This document shows, one piece after another, positions 38,707 through 47,151 of a stretch of DNA of 64,000 bases. Under the pieces are notes generated by a model that saw nothing but the letters and a program-made list of their open reading frames with translations, was not told the DNA's origin and did not search any database. Positions within the stretch are counted from its first letter, which is position 1, and the number at the start of each line of letters is the position of its first letter. Origin of the DNA: Flavobacterium sp. GT3R68 (GTDB taxonomy: Bacteria; Bacteroidota; Bacteroidia; Flavobacteriales; Flavobacteriaceae); contig NZ_VJZK01000005.1 in NCBI RefSeq assembly GCF_007109225.1, forward strand, positions 89,449 to 153,448. The letters run 5' to 3'. The translations under genes were made by a program, and so were the position numbers.

Positions 38707-38740
38707 AAAATGCCAGCATTGTCAGGCTGGCATTTTATAT
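38707..38740 (-). terminator. Terminator after secG
   Basis: Perfect 11-bp stem aaaatgccagc / gctggcatttt followed on the minus strand by a T run; separates secG from groES. Confidence 0.87.
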
Positions 38741-38754
38741 ATTTTATAAAGGAA

Positions 38755-39141
38755 TTATTTTTTTTCTTGTGCAGCTTCTGTTGGAGCAGCTTCAGTTGGA
38801 GCCGTTTCTGCTGGAGCCGTTTGTGTAGCTGCAGGTTTTGTCGCTTCAGGAGTTGCTGTTGGAGCAGCTGTCTGCGTATTGTCAATAATTTTTGAATTCG
38901 TATCGCCCAACGCTCCGGTAAAGCTCAAGCTTGATAATAAGATTAATGCAATTAGTACAGTTGCCAATGTCCAGGTACTCTTGTCAAGGAAATCGGTAGT
39001 TTTTTGAACGCCACCCATCATTTGAGATCCACCTAATGAAGAAGACAATCCGCCTCCTTTAGGATTTTGAACCATAATTACCACGATTAAAAGAAAACAA
39101 ACGATTGTTATTAAAACTAAAAAAATTGAAAATGTGCTCAT
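38755..39141 (-). CDS. secG: Preprotein translocase subunit SecG
   Basis: A 128-residue membrane protein of the SecYEG channel. Two membrane helices (residues 4-22 and 52-73) frame the conserved loop VQNPKGGGLSSSLGGSQMMGG. About 45 residues of low-complexity Ala/Pro/Thr/Glu sequence (EAAPTEAAQEKK at the end) form the C-terminal tail, as often seen in Bacteroidota SecG. The start lies 2 bases after the TPR gene's stop. Confidence 0.92.
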   Translation of the reverse strand: MSTFSIFLVLITIVCFLLIVVIMVQNPKGGGLSSSLGGSQMMGGVQKTTDFLDKSTWTLATVLIALILLSSLSFTGALGDTNSKIIDNTQTAAPTATPEATKPAATQTAPAETAPTEAAPTEAAQEKK

Positions 39142-39143
39142 TG

Positions 39144-40013
39144 TTATTTATTGTTTTGTTGTAAAATCCTAATATCCGAAATTCGGTCTGCAAAGAAACT
39201 AATTTTTTCTGGATATTTCAAAATTAATATTTCATATGCTTGAATTGCTTTTTGATATTTTTTCTGTTCCAGATAAACCCTTGCTAAAGTTTCAGTCATT
39301 AAATAGGATTTGTCTTCGTTGCTCTGCTCAAACATGACCTTTAATACGCTGTCCTGTTTTACAGGTGGTATTTTTGGGCTGGATTCAATAAACTTGTCGA
39401 TTAAGTCTGTTTTTTTCTTTTTCTCCAGATCCATCTCCGTAACAGGCTCATCCTTTATTACCGTATTATCTCTCTCGATAGGCTGCATTTTTGATAATTG
39501 TAGCCATTCTTGGAAAGAATGTTTTTCTTCTTTTGAAAAATTGAGCGGTTTTCCGATTTCTAATTTTTCTTCGGCAATTTCGACAACGGCATTGCCTGCA
39601 TTTTCTGTTTCTTGGATGTCAATTGGCGAAGATTCTTTTATTGAGGTCAGAATCGATTGCTCCAAAGGATTTAATGGCGGAAGTGGTTTCTCCTTTTGAA
39701 TGATTTCACTTCCTGATACGATGATATCATGAATTTCGGATTGTTTCTCCTGATATAAATTTTTATGAATAGCAGTAAAAGAATCAGAAGTAATAAAATC
39801 AAACAGCACACTTCGGTCAGTGGTGTGGACGGCAGTGATTTTTAAATCGTAATTGTACCTGAAACTATCCTGATTGTATAAACCTTTCAAGCGCAAGGCT
39901 CTGGCACTTTGAAAAAACGGAAATTCATTCACGATTTTTTCCAAAGCCAAAGTCTGCTTGTCATTGACAGCATTTGGATGGTTGATTAAATAGGTGTAGT
40001 CAGTTACGTTCAA
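39144..40013 (-). CDS. TPR-containing protein of the lptE-secG operon
   Basis: A 289-residue soluble protein. The N-terminal part (residues 5-90) begins YTYLINHPNAV and contains FPFFQSARALRLKGLYNQ, the middle is acidic and probably disordered, and the C-terminal 60 residues form one or two tetratricopeptide repeats (TETLARVYLEQKKYQKAIQAYEIL). It is a conserved Flavobacteriia gene between lptE and secG with no known function. No signal peptide is seen. Confidence 0.8.
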   Translation of the reverse strand: MNVTDYTYLINHPNAVNDKQTLALEKIVNEFPFFQSARALRLKGLYNQDSFRYNYDLKITAVHTTDRSVLFDFITSDSFTAIHKNLYQEKQSEIHDIIVSGSEIIQKEKPLPPLNPLEQSILTSIKESSPIDIQETENAGNAVVEIAEEKLEIGKPLNFSKEEKHSFQEWLQLSKMQPIERDNTVIKDEPVTEMDLEKKKKTDLIDKFIESSPKIPPVKQDSVLKVMFEQSNEDKSYLMTETLARVYLEQKKYQKAIQAYEILILKYPEKISFFADRISDIRILQQNNK

Positions 40014-40037
40014 AATCAGAGTTTCATTATAATTAGA

Positions 40038-40541
40038 TTACCACTTGGCCAGTGAGTCGTTGAAAATATCCTGAGTTATTCTTTCAAAAATAAAATCCAA
40101 TACTTCTGTCAGTTTCGCTCCAACCAATTGTTCGGTCCCATCATAATCTTTATAAAAAGTAAATTTTTTCTCGAAGTTATCGGTTTCCTTTTTTTTATTG
40201 GTAAACGTGACATTTACCGTAATGGAAAGCCTGTTTTGAGCAGCACGTTGGTCGGCTGTAGCAGTCATCGGGCTGATTCGGTAGTCGACAATCTCTCCTT
40301 CGTATACCAGGTCTCCATTGAAATTGGTCAGGTTAAGATTAGTCTGGTTCTGAATCAGCTCCTGCAGGCGAAGTGTAAAAGTTCTTTCGATTCCGGGTTC
40401 AACGAGTGTTGCATTGTTTTGAAACGGGTTGACCTGAAAGGTTTTAGCATCAATTTTCCCGGTCCCGGTAAAGTTATAGACCGAACAGCTGCTTAGTGCA
40501 AAAAGACTGAAAAAGGTAAGTATATAAAGTATTTTTTTCAT
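40038..40541 (-). CDS. lptE: LptE-like LPS assembly lipoprotein
   Basis: A 167-residue lipoprotein with lipobox ALSSC (Cys19), matching the LptE family, which plugs the LptD barrel that inserts LPS in the outer membrane. IERTFTLRLQELIQNQTNL and the later DGTEQLVGAKLTEVLDFIFERI fit. It is followed by the TPR gene and secG. Confidence 0.87.
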   Translation of the reverse strand: MKKILYILTFFSLFALSSCSVYNFTGTGKIDAKTFQVNPFQNNATLVEPGIERTFTLRLQELIQNQTNLNLTNFNGDLVYEGEIVDYRISPMTATADQRAAQNRLSITVNVTFTNKKKETDNFEKKFTFYKDYDGTEQLVGAKLTEVLDFIFERITQDIFNDSLAKW

Positions 40542-40573
40542 TTCGATTTTAAAAAGTCAAAGATATGTTTTTG

Positions 40574-41413
40574 TTACGGAATAATATCCCCCTGATAATA
40601 GTATAATGAATGGGTGCCGGACCCTTCTAAATTGCCCATATAATAATTGTTGCTAATACATTTAACAGGCAGATTATTGGTATTATATTCATATTCATAA
40701 ACAGTATCTTCCGGGCCTTCGCTATCATATCCGTTAAGGAGGACATTGTTATTTGAACTGTATTCCCCTATGGACCAGTTTGCTGGACCTACATAATTTT
40801 TTGTAATAAAAATGGTTCGTACAATTGGAAGCAAAGCTGTTTTGAAAGGATTTATTTTGGTGTCATATTGGTAATCTCCGTCCCCTGCACCGCCATCATA
40901 ATAGCCAGTTAAATTTCCGTTTGTAAAATTACCTACATACCATTCGCCTTGCTCAGTACCGTCCTGATTAACCCCATAGTATCCTTGTCGGATTAACAAT
41001 CGTTCAGCATTTAAGGAATATGTATAAGTATAGTTTTCGCTGCCCGAAACAATATTTTTTATGTATGCATTTTCTGCGGGATCATAACTAACAGGAATGC
41101 CGTTAGCGGATGTTACATGTCCGTTATTGTCATAGGTAAACGTATGTGTGATTGTAGCAGCCCCATCACTATAGATACTATTTGACAATAAATTGCCATT
41201 TGCATCATAGGTAAAATGCTCCAGAACTGTTCCATCCTGTTTTTTAATATCCTTAAGCAGACCATTTTCGTTAAAAATCCAATTTCTTTCATATGCTGAA
41301 TCTGGATAAAATCTAACCAAAACCAGTTTAGTGGGATCTATGGAACTAGTCTCCTGATTAGTGCAGGAAAGGCATATTAGAACCAATAAAATAATGCTTA
41401 CGATTTTTTTCAT
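40574..41413 (-). CDS. Hypothetical lipoprotein with YD-repeat-like segments
   Basis: A 279-residue lipoprotein (lipobox ICLSC, Cys17). The body contains weak YD/RHS-type repeats (FTYDANGNLLSN, FTYDNNGHVTSANG, YEYNTNNLPVKC), a tyrosine-rich beta pattern. I do not recognise a function. It interrupts the otherwise conserved order of sigma-54 activator then lptE, and has a promoter of its own with one mismatch, so it may be a recent insertion into the operon. Confidence 0.72.
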   Translation of the reverse strand: MKKIVSIILLVLICLSCTNQETSSIDPTKLVLVRFYPDSAYERNWIFNENGLLKDIKKQDGTVLEHFTYDANGNLLSNSIYSDGAATITHTFTYDNNGHVTSANGIPVSYDPAENAYIKNIVSGSENYTYTYSLNAERLLIRQGYYGVNQDGTEQGEWYVGNFTNGNLTGYYDGGAGDGDYQYDTKINPFKTALLPIVRTIFITKNYVGPANWSIGEYSSNNNVLLNGYDSEGPEDTVYEYEYNTNNLPVKCISNNYYMGNLEGSGTHSLYYYQGDIIP

Positions 41414-41428
41414 TTTGCTTTTTTTTTA

Positions 41429-41459
41429 TAAAAGTAAAGAATAAATACTACAAATCAAA
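41429..41459 (-). promoter_or_regulatory. Probable promoter of the inserted lipoprotein gene
   Basis: On the minus strand TTTG (41456-41459) lies 19 bases before TACTTTTA (41429-41436), one mismatch from TTTG-N19-TAnnTTTG. The -33 element is within the last codons of the upstream activator gene. Confidence 0.6.
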
Positions 41460-42704
41460 TTGCTTTATTTTACGATACAAGGTTCTCTCGGAAATGCCTA
41501 ATTCATCGGCAGCTGCCTTGCGTTTGCCTTTGTTTTTCTCCAAAGATTTCTTGATCATTTCGATTTCTTTTTGCTCCAGTCGTAGGACTTCTTCCTCTTC
41601 TATGGTTTCAGCAAATTGGTAATTGTCGTCCTGTTCCTCATAATTATTGTCTTCAGTGGAACTGCTCATGATGGAGGTGCGTGGTTCTTCTTCAAAATCG
41701 ATGTCGTTGGCATTCTCTTTCTGACCGTATATTTTTTTGATCAGATGCTGATTGGTTTCCTGAACTTTTACGTTTCCGTTCTGCATCAGTTCCAAAGTAA
41801 GTTTCTTCAGGTCATTCAAATCACTTTTCATATCAAAAAGGACTTTGTACAGGATCTCTCTTTCTGTACTGAAATCACTCTCGTTTTTCTTGTCGTTGAT
41901 TACGGACGGTAAATTGCTTCCTTCTGTTGGAAGATACGATTGTAAAGTGATGGCAGTAATATCACGATTGGTTTCCAGAACCGAAATCTGTTCCGCTACA
42001 TTTCGCAACTGACGGATATTTCCGCTCCAGCGAAATTTCTGCAATAACTGCACGGCATTGTCATCCAGTTTGATGGGCGGCATTTTGTATTTATGGCTGA
42101 AATCGGACGCGAATTTTCGGAACAACAAATGAATATCATCCTTACGTTCCCGCAGTGGTGGTAACGATATGTCAACCGTACTCAACCTATAATACAAATC
42201 CTCTCGGAATTTCCCTTTTTCAATGGCATTGAACAGATTGACATTGGTCGCGGCCACAATCCTCACGTTGGTTTTTTGCACCTGGGAAGAACCGACTTTT
42301 ATAAATTCCCCATTTTCCAAAACACGCAGCAAACGGACTTGAGTGGTCAATGGTAATTCGCCCACTTCATCTAAAAAAATGGTTCCGCCATCAGCTACTT
42401 CAAAGTACCCTTCTCGGGTTCCGGTAGCGCCGGTAAAAGATCCTTTCTCGTGCCCGAAAAGTTCACTGTCGATAGTTCCTTCAGGAATGGCCCCACAGTT
42501 AACGGCAATGTATTTTCCGTGTTTTCTGTGGGAAAGCGAATGTATGATTTTCGGAATACTCTCTTTTCCGACACCACTTTCGCCGGCAACCAATACCGAA
42601 ATATCGGTAGGGGCAACCTGAATTGCTTTTTCTATCGCACGGTTGAGCTTCGGGTCATTCCCGATAATCTCAAATCGTTGTTTTATGGCTTGAATCGATT
42701 CCAT
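41448..42704 (-). CDS. Sigma-54-type AAA+ transcriptional activator without sensor domain
   Basis: A 418-residue bacterial enhancer-binding protein. The AAA+ domain starts almost at the N-terminus: Walker A GESGVGKE at 41-48, the sigma-54 contact loop GSFTGA at 88-93 (normally GAFTGA), Walker B GGTIFLDEV at 106-114 and the arginine-rich FREDLYYRLSTV block. A long acidic linker (about 270-385) precedes a Fis-type helix-turn-helix (KAAADELGISERTLYRKI). It lacks any receiver or GAF domain, so activity must be set by level, binding partners or the linker. Confidence 0.9.
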   Translation of the reverse strand: MESIQAIKQRFEIIGNDPKLNRAIEKAIQVAPTDISVLVAGESGVGKESIPKIIHSLSHRKHGKYIAVNCGAIPEGTIDSELFGHEKGSFTGATGTREGYFEVADGGTIFLDEVGELPLTTQVRLLRVLENGEFIKVGSSQVQKTNVRIVAATNVNLFNAIEKGKFREDLYYRLSTVDISLPPLRERKDDIHLLFRKFASDFSHKYKMPPIKLDDNAVQLLQKFRWSGNIRQLRNVAEQISVLETNRDITAITLQSYLPTEGSNLPSVINDKKNESDFSTEREILYKVLFDMKSDLNDLKKLTLELMQNGNVKVQETNQHLIKKIYGQKENANDIDFEEEPRTSIMSSSTEDNNYEEQDDNYQFAETIEEEEVLRLEQKEIEMIKKSLEKNKGKRKAAADELGISERTLYRKIKQFDL

Positions 42705-42753
42705 GTTCTATTTGTTTAACACTAATTCAAAACTGAAATTAATGTTGGTGTTT

Positions 42754-42870
42754 TTATTTGGTTGCTTCGACTTCATGTTTTGGGAAATACGTTTTGATGA
42801 CAAAGAAAGTCGCTCCAAAACCCACTATAAAAGCAATTAAACCAATAATTATATTTTTTTTAGATATCAT
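42754..42870 (-). CDS. Small single-pass membrane protein, 38 residues
   Basis: ATG to TAA encodes a 38-residue protein: a short Lys-rich start (MISKKN), one membrane helix (about residues 7-28, IIIGLIAFIVGFGATFFVI), and a short charged tail (KHEVEATK). It begins 20 bases after the miaB stop and ends 50 bases before the activator gene, so it probably rides on the same transcript. I do not recognise a family. The positive-inside charge pattern and clean hydrophobic run support it being real. Confidence 0.6.
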   Translation of the reverse strand: MISKKNIIIGLIAFIVGFGATFFVIKTYFPKHEVEATK

Positions 42871-42889
42871 TTTTCTTGAAGTTTTTGTT

Positions 42890-44335
42890 CTAATTCATCT
42901 CGCTCAATCCAACTGCCTTTCCTTTCAAAGTTCCCGAGGTGCAGCTTTCAATTATCACATTCACGAAATCCCCAATTTTATAGTCCTCTTTCGGGAAAAC
43001 CACGGTAATACTTTGTGAATTCCTACCTGAAAACTCTTCTTTGGATTTTTTTGAAATTTTTTCCACCAAAACTTCTACGATTTGTCCAACGAATTCTTCA
43101 CTGCGCAACCAGGCATATTTTTGTTGTAAATCGACAATCTCCTGTAATCTTCGAGCTTTAGTTTCATCCGCGACATCATCTTCCATTTTTCTTCCCGCCA
43201 AGGTTCCCGGACGTTCCGAGTAGGAGTACATATAGCCAAAGTTGTATTTCACATAATCCATCAAACTTAAAGTGTCCTGATGGTCTTCTTCTGATTCTGT
43301 CGGGAACCCGGCAATCATATCCTGTGAAATCGAGCAATTTGGAATAATGGTCCTGATTTTATCAATTAAAGTCATGTATTCTTCACGGGTGTGCAAGCGA
43401 TTCATTTCTTTCAGAATCCGGTTGCTTCCTGATTGTACCGGTAAATGGATGTGTTTGCAAATATTCGGATGTCTCGCAATGACATGCAATACTTCTTCAT
43501 GCATGTCCTGAGGATTGGATGTTGAGAATCGAACGCGCATTTTCGGGAAAGTAACTGCAACGGTTTCCAATAACTGTTCAAAACCTACTGCGGTTGCTTT
43601 TTGCATTTCGGTCGCATTGACAAAATCTTTCTTCAATCCGCCTCCATACCACAGGTAACTGTCAACATTCTGGCCTAAAAGCGTAATTTCCTTAAAGCCC
43701 TTATCCCATAAATTCTGAATTTCCGCTATGATACTTTGTGGCTCCCGGCTTCGCTCACGTCCACGGGTAAAAGGCACCACGCAAAACGTACACATATTGT
43801 CGCACCCTCGTGTAATAGAAACCAATGCCGTAATTCCATTGCTCATCAATCGAACCGGAGAAATGTCACCATATGTCTCATCTTTTGATAAAATAACGTT
43901 GATGGCATCACGACCTTCTTCGACTTCTGCCAATAAATTAGGTAAATCTTTGTATGCATCCGGACCGACAACCAAGTCTACGATTTTTTCTTCCTCCAAG
44001 AATTGGCTTTTTAATCGCTCGGCCATACAGCCCAGGACGCCAACCTTCATTTTTGGATTCACGCGTTTTACGGCATTGTATTTTTCCAGACGTTTGCGCA
44101 CGGTCTGTTCCGCCTTATCACGAATCGAACAGGTATTAACCAAAACCAGATCTGCTTCTTCTAAAATTTGAGTGGTATTGTAACCGTTATCGGAGAGGAT
44201 GGAAGCTACGATTTCACTGTCCGAAAAATTCATCGCGCAGCCGTAACTTTCTATAAATAACTTCTTGGTATTTCCAGCTTTTAAATCTAGTACAAGGCTC
44301 TCGCCCTGCTTGCTTTCTTCAATAATCTTTTCCAT
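42890..44335 (-). CDS. miaB: tRNA-2-methylthio-N6-dimethylallyladenosine synthase MiaB
   Basis: A 481-residue radical-SAM methylthiotransferase acting on A37 of tRNAs that read UNN codons. The N-terminal domain has the three cluster-binding cysteines (YGCAMNFSDSE, VNTCSIRDKAE, LGCMAERLK). The radical-SAM motif CDNMCTFC lies near residue 177, and a TRAM domain ends the protein. The length is slightly above average. A -7 box stands 34 bases upstream. Confidence 0.96.
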   Translation of the reverse strand: MEKIIEESKQGESLVLDLKAGNTKKLFIESYGCAMNFSDSEIVASILSDNGYNTTQILEEADLVLVNTCSIRDKAEQTVRKRLEKYNAVKRVNPKMKVGVLGCMAERLKSQFLEEEKIVDLVVGPDAYKDLPNLLAEVEEGRDAINVILSKDETYGDISPVRLMSNGITALVSITRGCDNMCTFCVVPFTRGRERSREPQSIIAEIQNLWDKGFKEITLLGQNVDSYLWYGGGLKKDFVNATEMQKATAVGFEQLLETVAVTFPKMRVRFSTSNPQDMHEEVLHVIARHPNICKHIHLPVQSGSNRILKEMNRLHTREEYMTLIDKIRTIIPNCSISQDMIAGFPTESEEDHQDTLSLMDYVKYNFGYMYSYSERPGTLAGRKMEDDVADETKARRLQEIVDLQQKYAWLRSEEFVGQIVEVLVEKISKKSKEEFSGRNSQSITVVFPKEDYKIGDFVNVIIESCTSGTLKGKAVGLSEMN

Positions 44336-44368
44336 AGGGCACTTTCAAAGAGTAATTTCTTCTTGTGG

Positions 44369-44376
44369 CAAAGATA
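44369..44376 (-). promoter_or_regulatory. Bacteroidota -7 box for miaB
   Basis: The minus strand reads TATCTTTG, with TTG 21 bases further upstream. A perfect inverted repeat ctgaca-aga-tgtcag (44394-44408) overlaps the -33 position and could be an operator. The rest of the 295-bp gap to topA has no gene. Confidence 0.68.
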
Positions 44377-44604
44377 GTATTATTTGAATATATCTGACAA
44401 GATGTCAGCCTAAGATTTAACAGAATCTTTTATAAAGCGAGGTAAATCTAATTTAAGAAAAGTTGCTTTTTAATGGAAAAAAAGCAAATAAGGTCGGAGA
44501 TCTATTCCTATATATTAATACAATTCAGTCTTTATATTTTTAGGTTATTCAACGAGAAAATTTACTTTTAAAAACACAAAAGTGCAATATTTAAAAAAAT
44601 CATA

Positions 44605-44612
44605 TACTTTTG
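44605..44612 (+). promoter_or_regulatory. Bacteroidota -7 box for topA
   Basis: TACTTTTG matches TAnnTTTG, 19 bases before the topA ATG. Confidence 0.72.
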
Positions 44613-44631
44613 CGGCTCAAACAAGAGCAAC

Positions 44632-47148
44632 ATGGCAAAGAATTTAGTGATCGTGGAGTCACCTGCAAAGGCAAAAACAATCGAGAAATTTTTGGGGAGT
44701 GATTACCAGGTAGAATCAAGTTATGGCCATATTGCCGACTTGCCTTCTAAAGAGATAGGTGTAGATGTAGAGAATGGTTTCAAACCCAAATATGAAGTGT
44801 CACCCGACAAAAAAGCTTTGGTCAGTAAATTGAAAACCCTTTCTAAAAATGCCGAAATGGTATGGTTGGCAAGTGATGAGGATCGCGAGGGGGAAGCCAT
44901 TTCGTGGCATTTGGCTGAAGAGCTGAAATTGGACAAAAGCAAAACAAAAAGGATTGTTTTTCATGAAATTACCAAAACAGCGATTCTGAAAGCAATTGAA
45001 AATCCAAGAGAAATCAATTATAATTTAGTAAACGCCCAACAGGCGAGGCGTGTCTTAGACCGATTAGTAGGGTATGAGCTTTCTCCGGTATTGTGGCGAA
45101 AAATTAAAGGCGGACTTTCTGCCGGACGCGTGCAGTCAGTTGCGGTGCGTCTGATTGTAGAGCGTGAACGCGAAATCCAGAATTTCAATGCAATAGCGTC
45201 GTATTCAGTCGTAGCAGAATTTACTAACGAAGCCGGAAAAGCTTTCAAAGCAAAACTGCCAAAGAATTTCAATACAAAAAAAGAAGCCGAAGATTTTCTG
45301 AACAAAAATATCGGTTCTATATATAAGGTATCGGACTTAGAAACCAAACCGACCAAAAAAACACCAACAGGACCGTTTACAACCTCCACTTTGCAACAGG
45401 AGGCGGCCCGTAAATTGTATTTACCGGTTGGGATTACGATGCAATTGGCACAACGTTTATATGAAGCCGGACTCATTACTTACATGAGAACGGATAGTGT
45501 CAATTTATCCCAGGAAGCGATGCAGGCGGCTGAAGCTGAAATCATCAGATCTTACGGAAAGGAATTCAGTAAGCCACGAACTTTTGTCAATAAAAGTAAA
45601 GGCGCGCAGGAAGCACACGAAGCCATCCGTCCGACGGATATGTCTCGCCATACAGTTAACATTGACAGAGACCAGGCTCGTTTGTATGATTTAATCTGGA
45701 AAAGAACTTTGGCTTCGCAAATGAGCGATGCGCTATTGGAAAGGACCAATGTCAAAATCGAAGCCAACAATCACAAGGAACTATTTACCGCTTCAGGTGA
45801 AGTGTTGCTTTTCGAAGGATTCCTGAAAGTATATCTCGAGGGTCATGATGACGACGAGGAAGAGCAGGAAGGAATGCTTCCGGCAATGAAAGTCAATGAA
45901 AAATTAGGAAACAATTATATTACTGCGACCGAAAGATATTCGCGAGCAGCAGCCCGTTACACAGAAGCTTCTTTGGTGAAAAAATTAGAAGAGCTTGGTA
46001 TTGGGCGTCCATCTACGTATGCACCGACAATTTCTACGATTATTAATAGAAATTATGTGGAGAAAGGAAATTTGGAAGGACATGAGCGCAATTATACTCA
46101 ATTGATGCTGCAATCCGGAAAAGTTGGAGAGAAGCTTTTAAAAGAAAATACCGGTTCGGATAAAGGAAAATTAGTTCCTACGGATATCGGGACCATCGTT
46201 ACCGATTTCTTAGTTAAAAATTTCGGAAGCATCCTGGATTACAATTTCACTGCGAAAGTCGAACATGATTTTGATGAAATTGCAGTGGGAAACATGGAAT
46301 GGGCTAAAATGATGCAAGAGTTCTATGATAAGTTCCATCCAACTGTAAAAGATGTCGAAGCAAATGCAGAGCGAGAAAGTGGCGAACGAATCCTAGGAAA
46401 AGACCCAAAGACCGGAAAACAAGTAAGTGTCCGTTTAGGGAAATTTGGACCGATGGTGCAGATTGGAGAAGCTGATGATGAGGAGAAAAAATTTGCCAGT
46501 TTGATGGGCGACCAGAATATCGGAAGCATCACTTTGGAACAGGCACTGGATTTATTTTTATTACCAAAAAATCTTGGAACATACAGTGGTGAAGAAGTGG
46601 AAGTGAGTAATGGCCGTTTTGGGCCTTATGTACGACATGGAAGTGTTTTTATTTCGTTGCCAAGAGGAGAAAACCCGCTTGATGTCACCATGGAACGGGC
46701 TCAAGAGTTAATCGATGAGAAAGCAAAGGCAGATGCGCCAATAGCGACGTATAAAGATGAGCCGGTTCAGAAAGGCGTTGGGCGTTTTGGTCCATTCATC
46801 AAATGGAACGGGTTGTTTATTAATGTGAGTAAAAAATACAATTTCGATAATCTTTCACAATCTGATGTGGTCGAATTGATTGAGGATAAATTGCAGAAAA
46901 ACATCGATAAGGTTTTGCATAACTGGACAGAAGAAGGAATTTTGGTTGAGAAAGCCCGTTGGGGACGTTCGGTGATTACCAAAGGCAAAATCAAAATTGA
47001 ATTGAGTAAAGATGTGGATGCGGCAAGTCTGACGTTAGAACAAGTTCAGGAAATGATTGCCAAAAAAACACCCGCTAAAAAAACACCGGCCAAAAAAGCG
47101 GCTGCTAAAAAACCTGTAGTAAAGAAACCCGTAGCAAAAAAGAAATAA
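44632..47148 (+). CDS. topA: DNA topoisomerase I
   Basis: An 838-residue type IA topoisomerase that relaxes negative supercoils. The TOPRIM domain (LVIVESPAKAKTIEKFLG; DEDREGEAISWHL) is N-terminal, and the catalytic tyrosine is Tyr284 in LITYMRTDS. The C-terminal part has several RFGPFIKW/RFGPYVRH repeats of the topoisomerase C-terminal type, without the Cys4 zinc ribbons of E. coli. The protein ends in a Lys/Pro/Ala-rich tail (AKKTPAKKAAAKK) that likely binds DNA. It is followed within 3 bases by the arginase-like gene. Confidence 0.97.
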   Translation: MAKNLVIVESPAKAKTIEKFLGSDYQVESSYGHIADLPSKEIGVDVENGFKPKYEVSPDKKALVSKLKTLSKNAEMVWLASDEDREGEAISWHLAEELKLDKSKTKRIVFHEITKTAILKAIENPREINYNLVNAQQARRVLDRLVGYELSPVLWRKIKGGLSAGRVQSVAVRLIVEREREIQNFNAIASYSVVAEFTNEAGKAFKAKLPKNFNTKKEAEDFLNKNIGSIYKVSDLETKPTKKTPTGPFTTSTLQQEAARKLYLPVGITMQLAQRLYEAGLITYMRTDSVNLSQEAMQAAEAEIIRSYGKEFSKPRTFVNKSKGAQEAHEAIRPTDMSRHTVNIDRDQARLYDLIWKRTLASQMSDALLERTNVKIEANNHKELFTASGEVLLFEGFLKVYLEGHDDDEEEQEGMLPAMKVNEKLGNNYITATERYSRAAARYTEASLVKKLEELGIGRPSTYAPTISTIINRNYVEKGNLEGHERNYTQLMLQSGKVGEKLLKENTGSDKGKLVPTDIGTIVTDFLVKNFGSILDYNFTAKVEHDFDEIAVGNMEWAKMMQEFYDKFHPTVKDVEANAERESGERILGKDPKTGKQVSVRLGKFGPMVQIGEADDEEKKFASLMGDQNIGSITLEQALDLFLLPKNLGTYSGEEVEVSNGRFGPYVRHGSVFISLPRGENPLDVTMERAQELIDEKAKADAPIATYKDEPVQKGVGRFGPFIKWNGLFINVSKKYNFDNLSQSDVVELIEDKLQKNIDKVLHNWTEEGILVEKARWGRSVITKGKIKIELSKDVDAASLTLEQVQEMIAKKTPAKKTPAKKAAAKKPVVKKPVAKKK

Positions 47149-47151
47149 AAT

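Noticed and set aside
44452..44500. A-T-rich hairpin in the miaB-topA gap
   Set aside because: The stem is mostly T/A runs and no gene ends nearby that would need a terminator.
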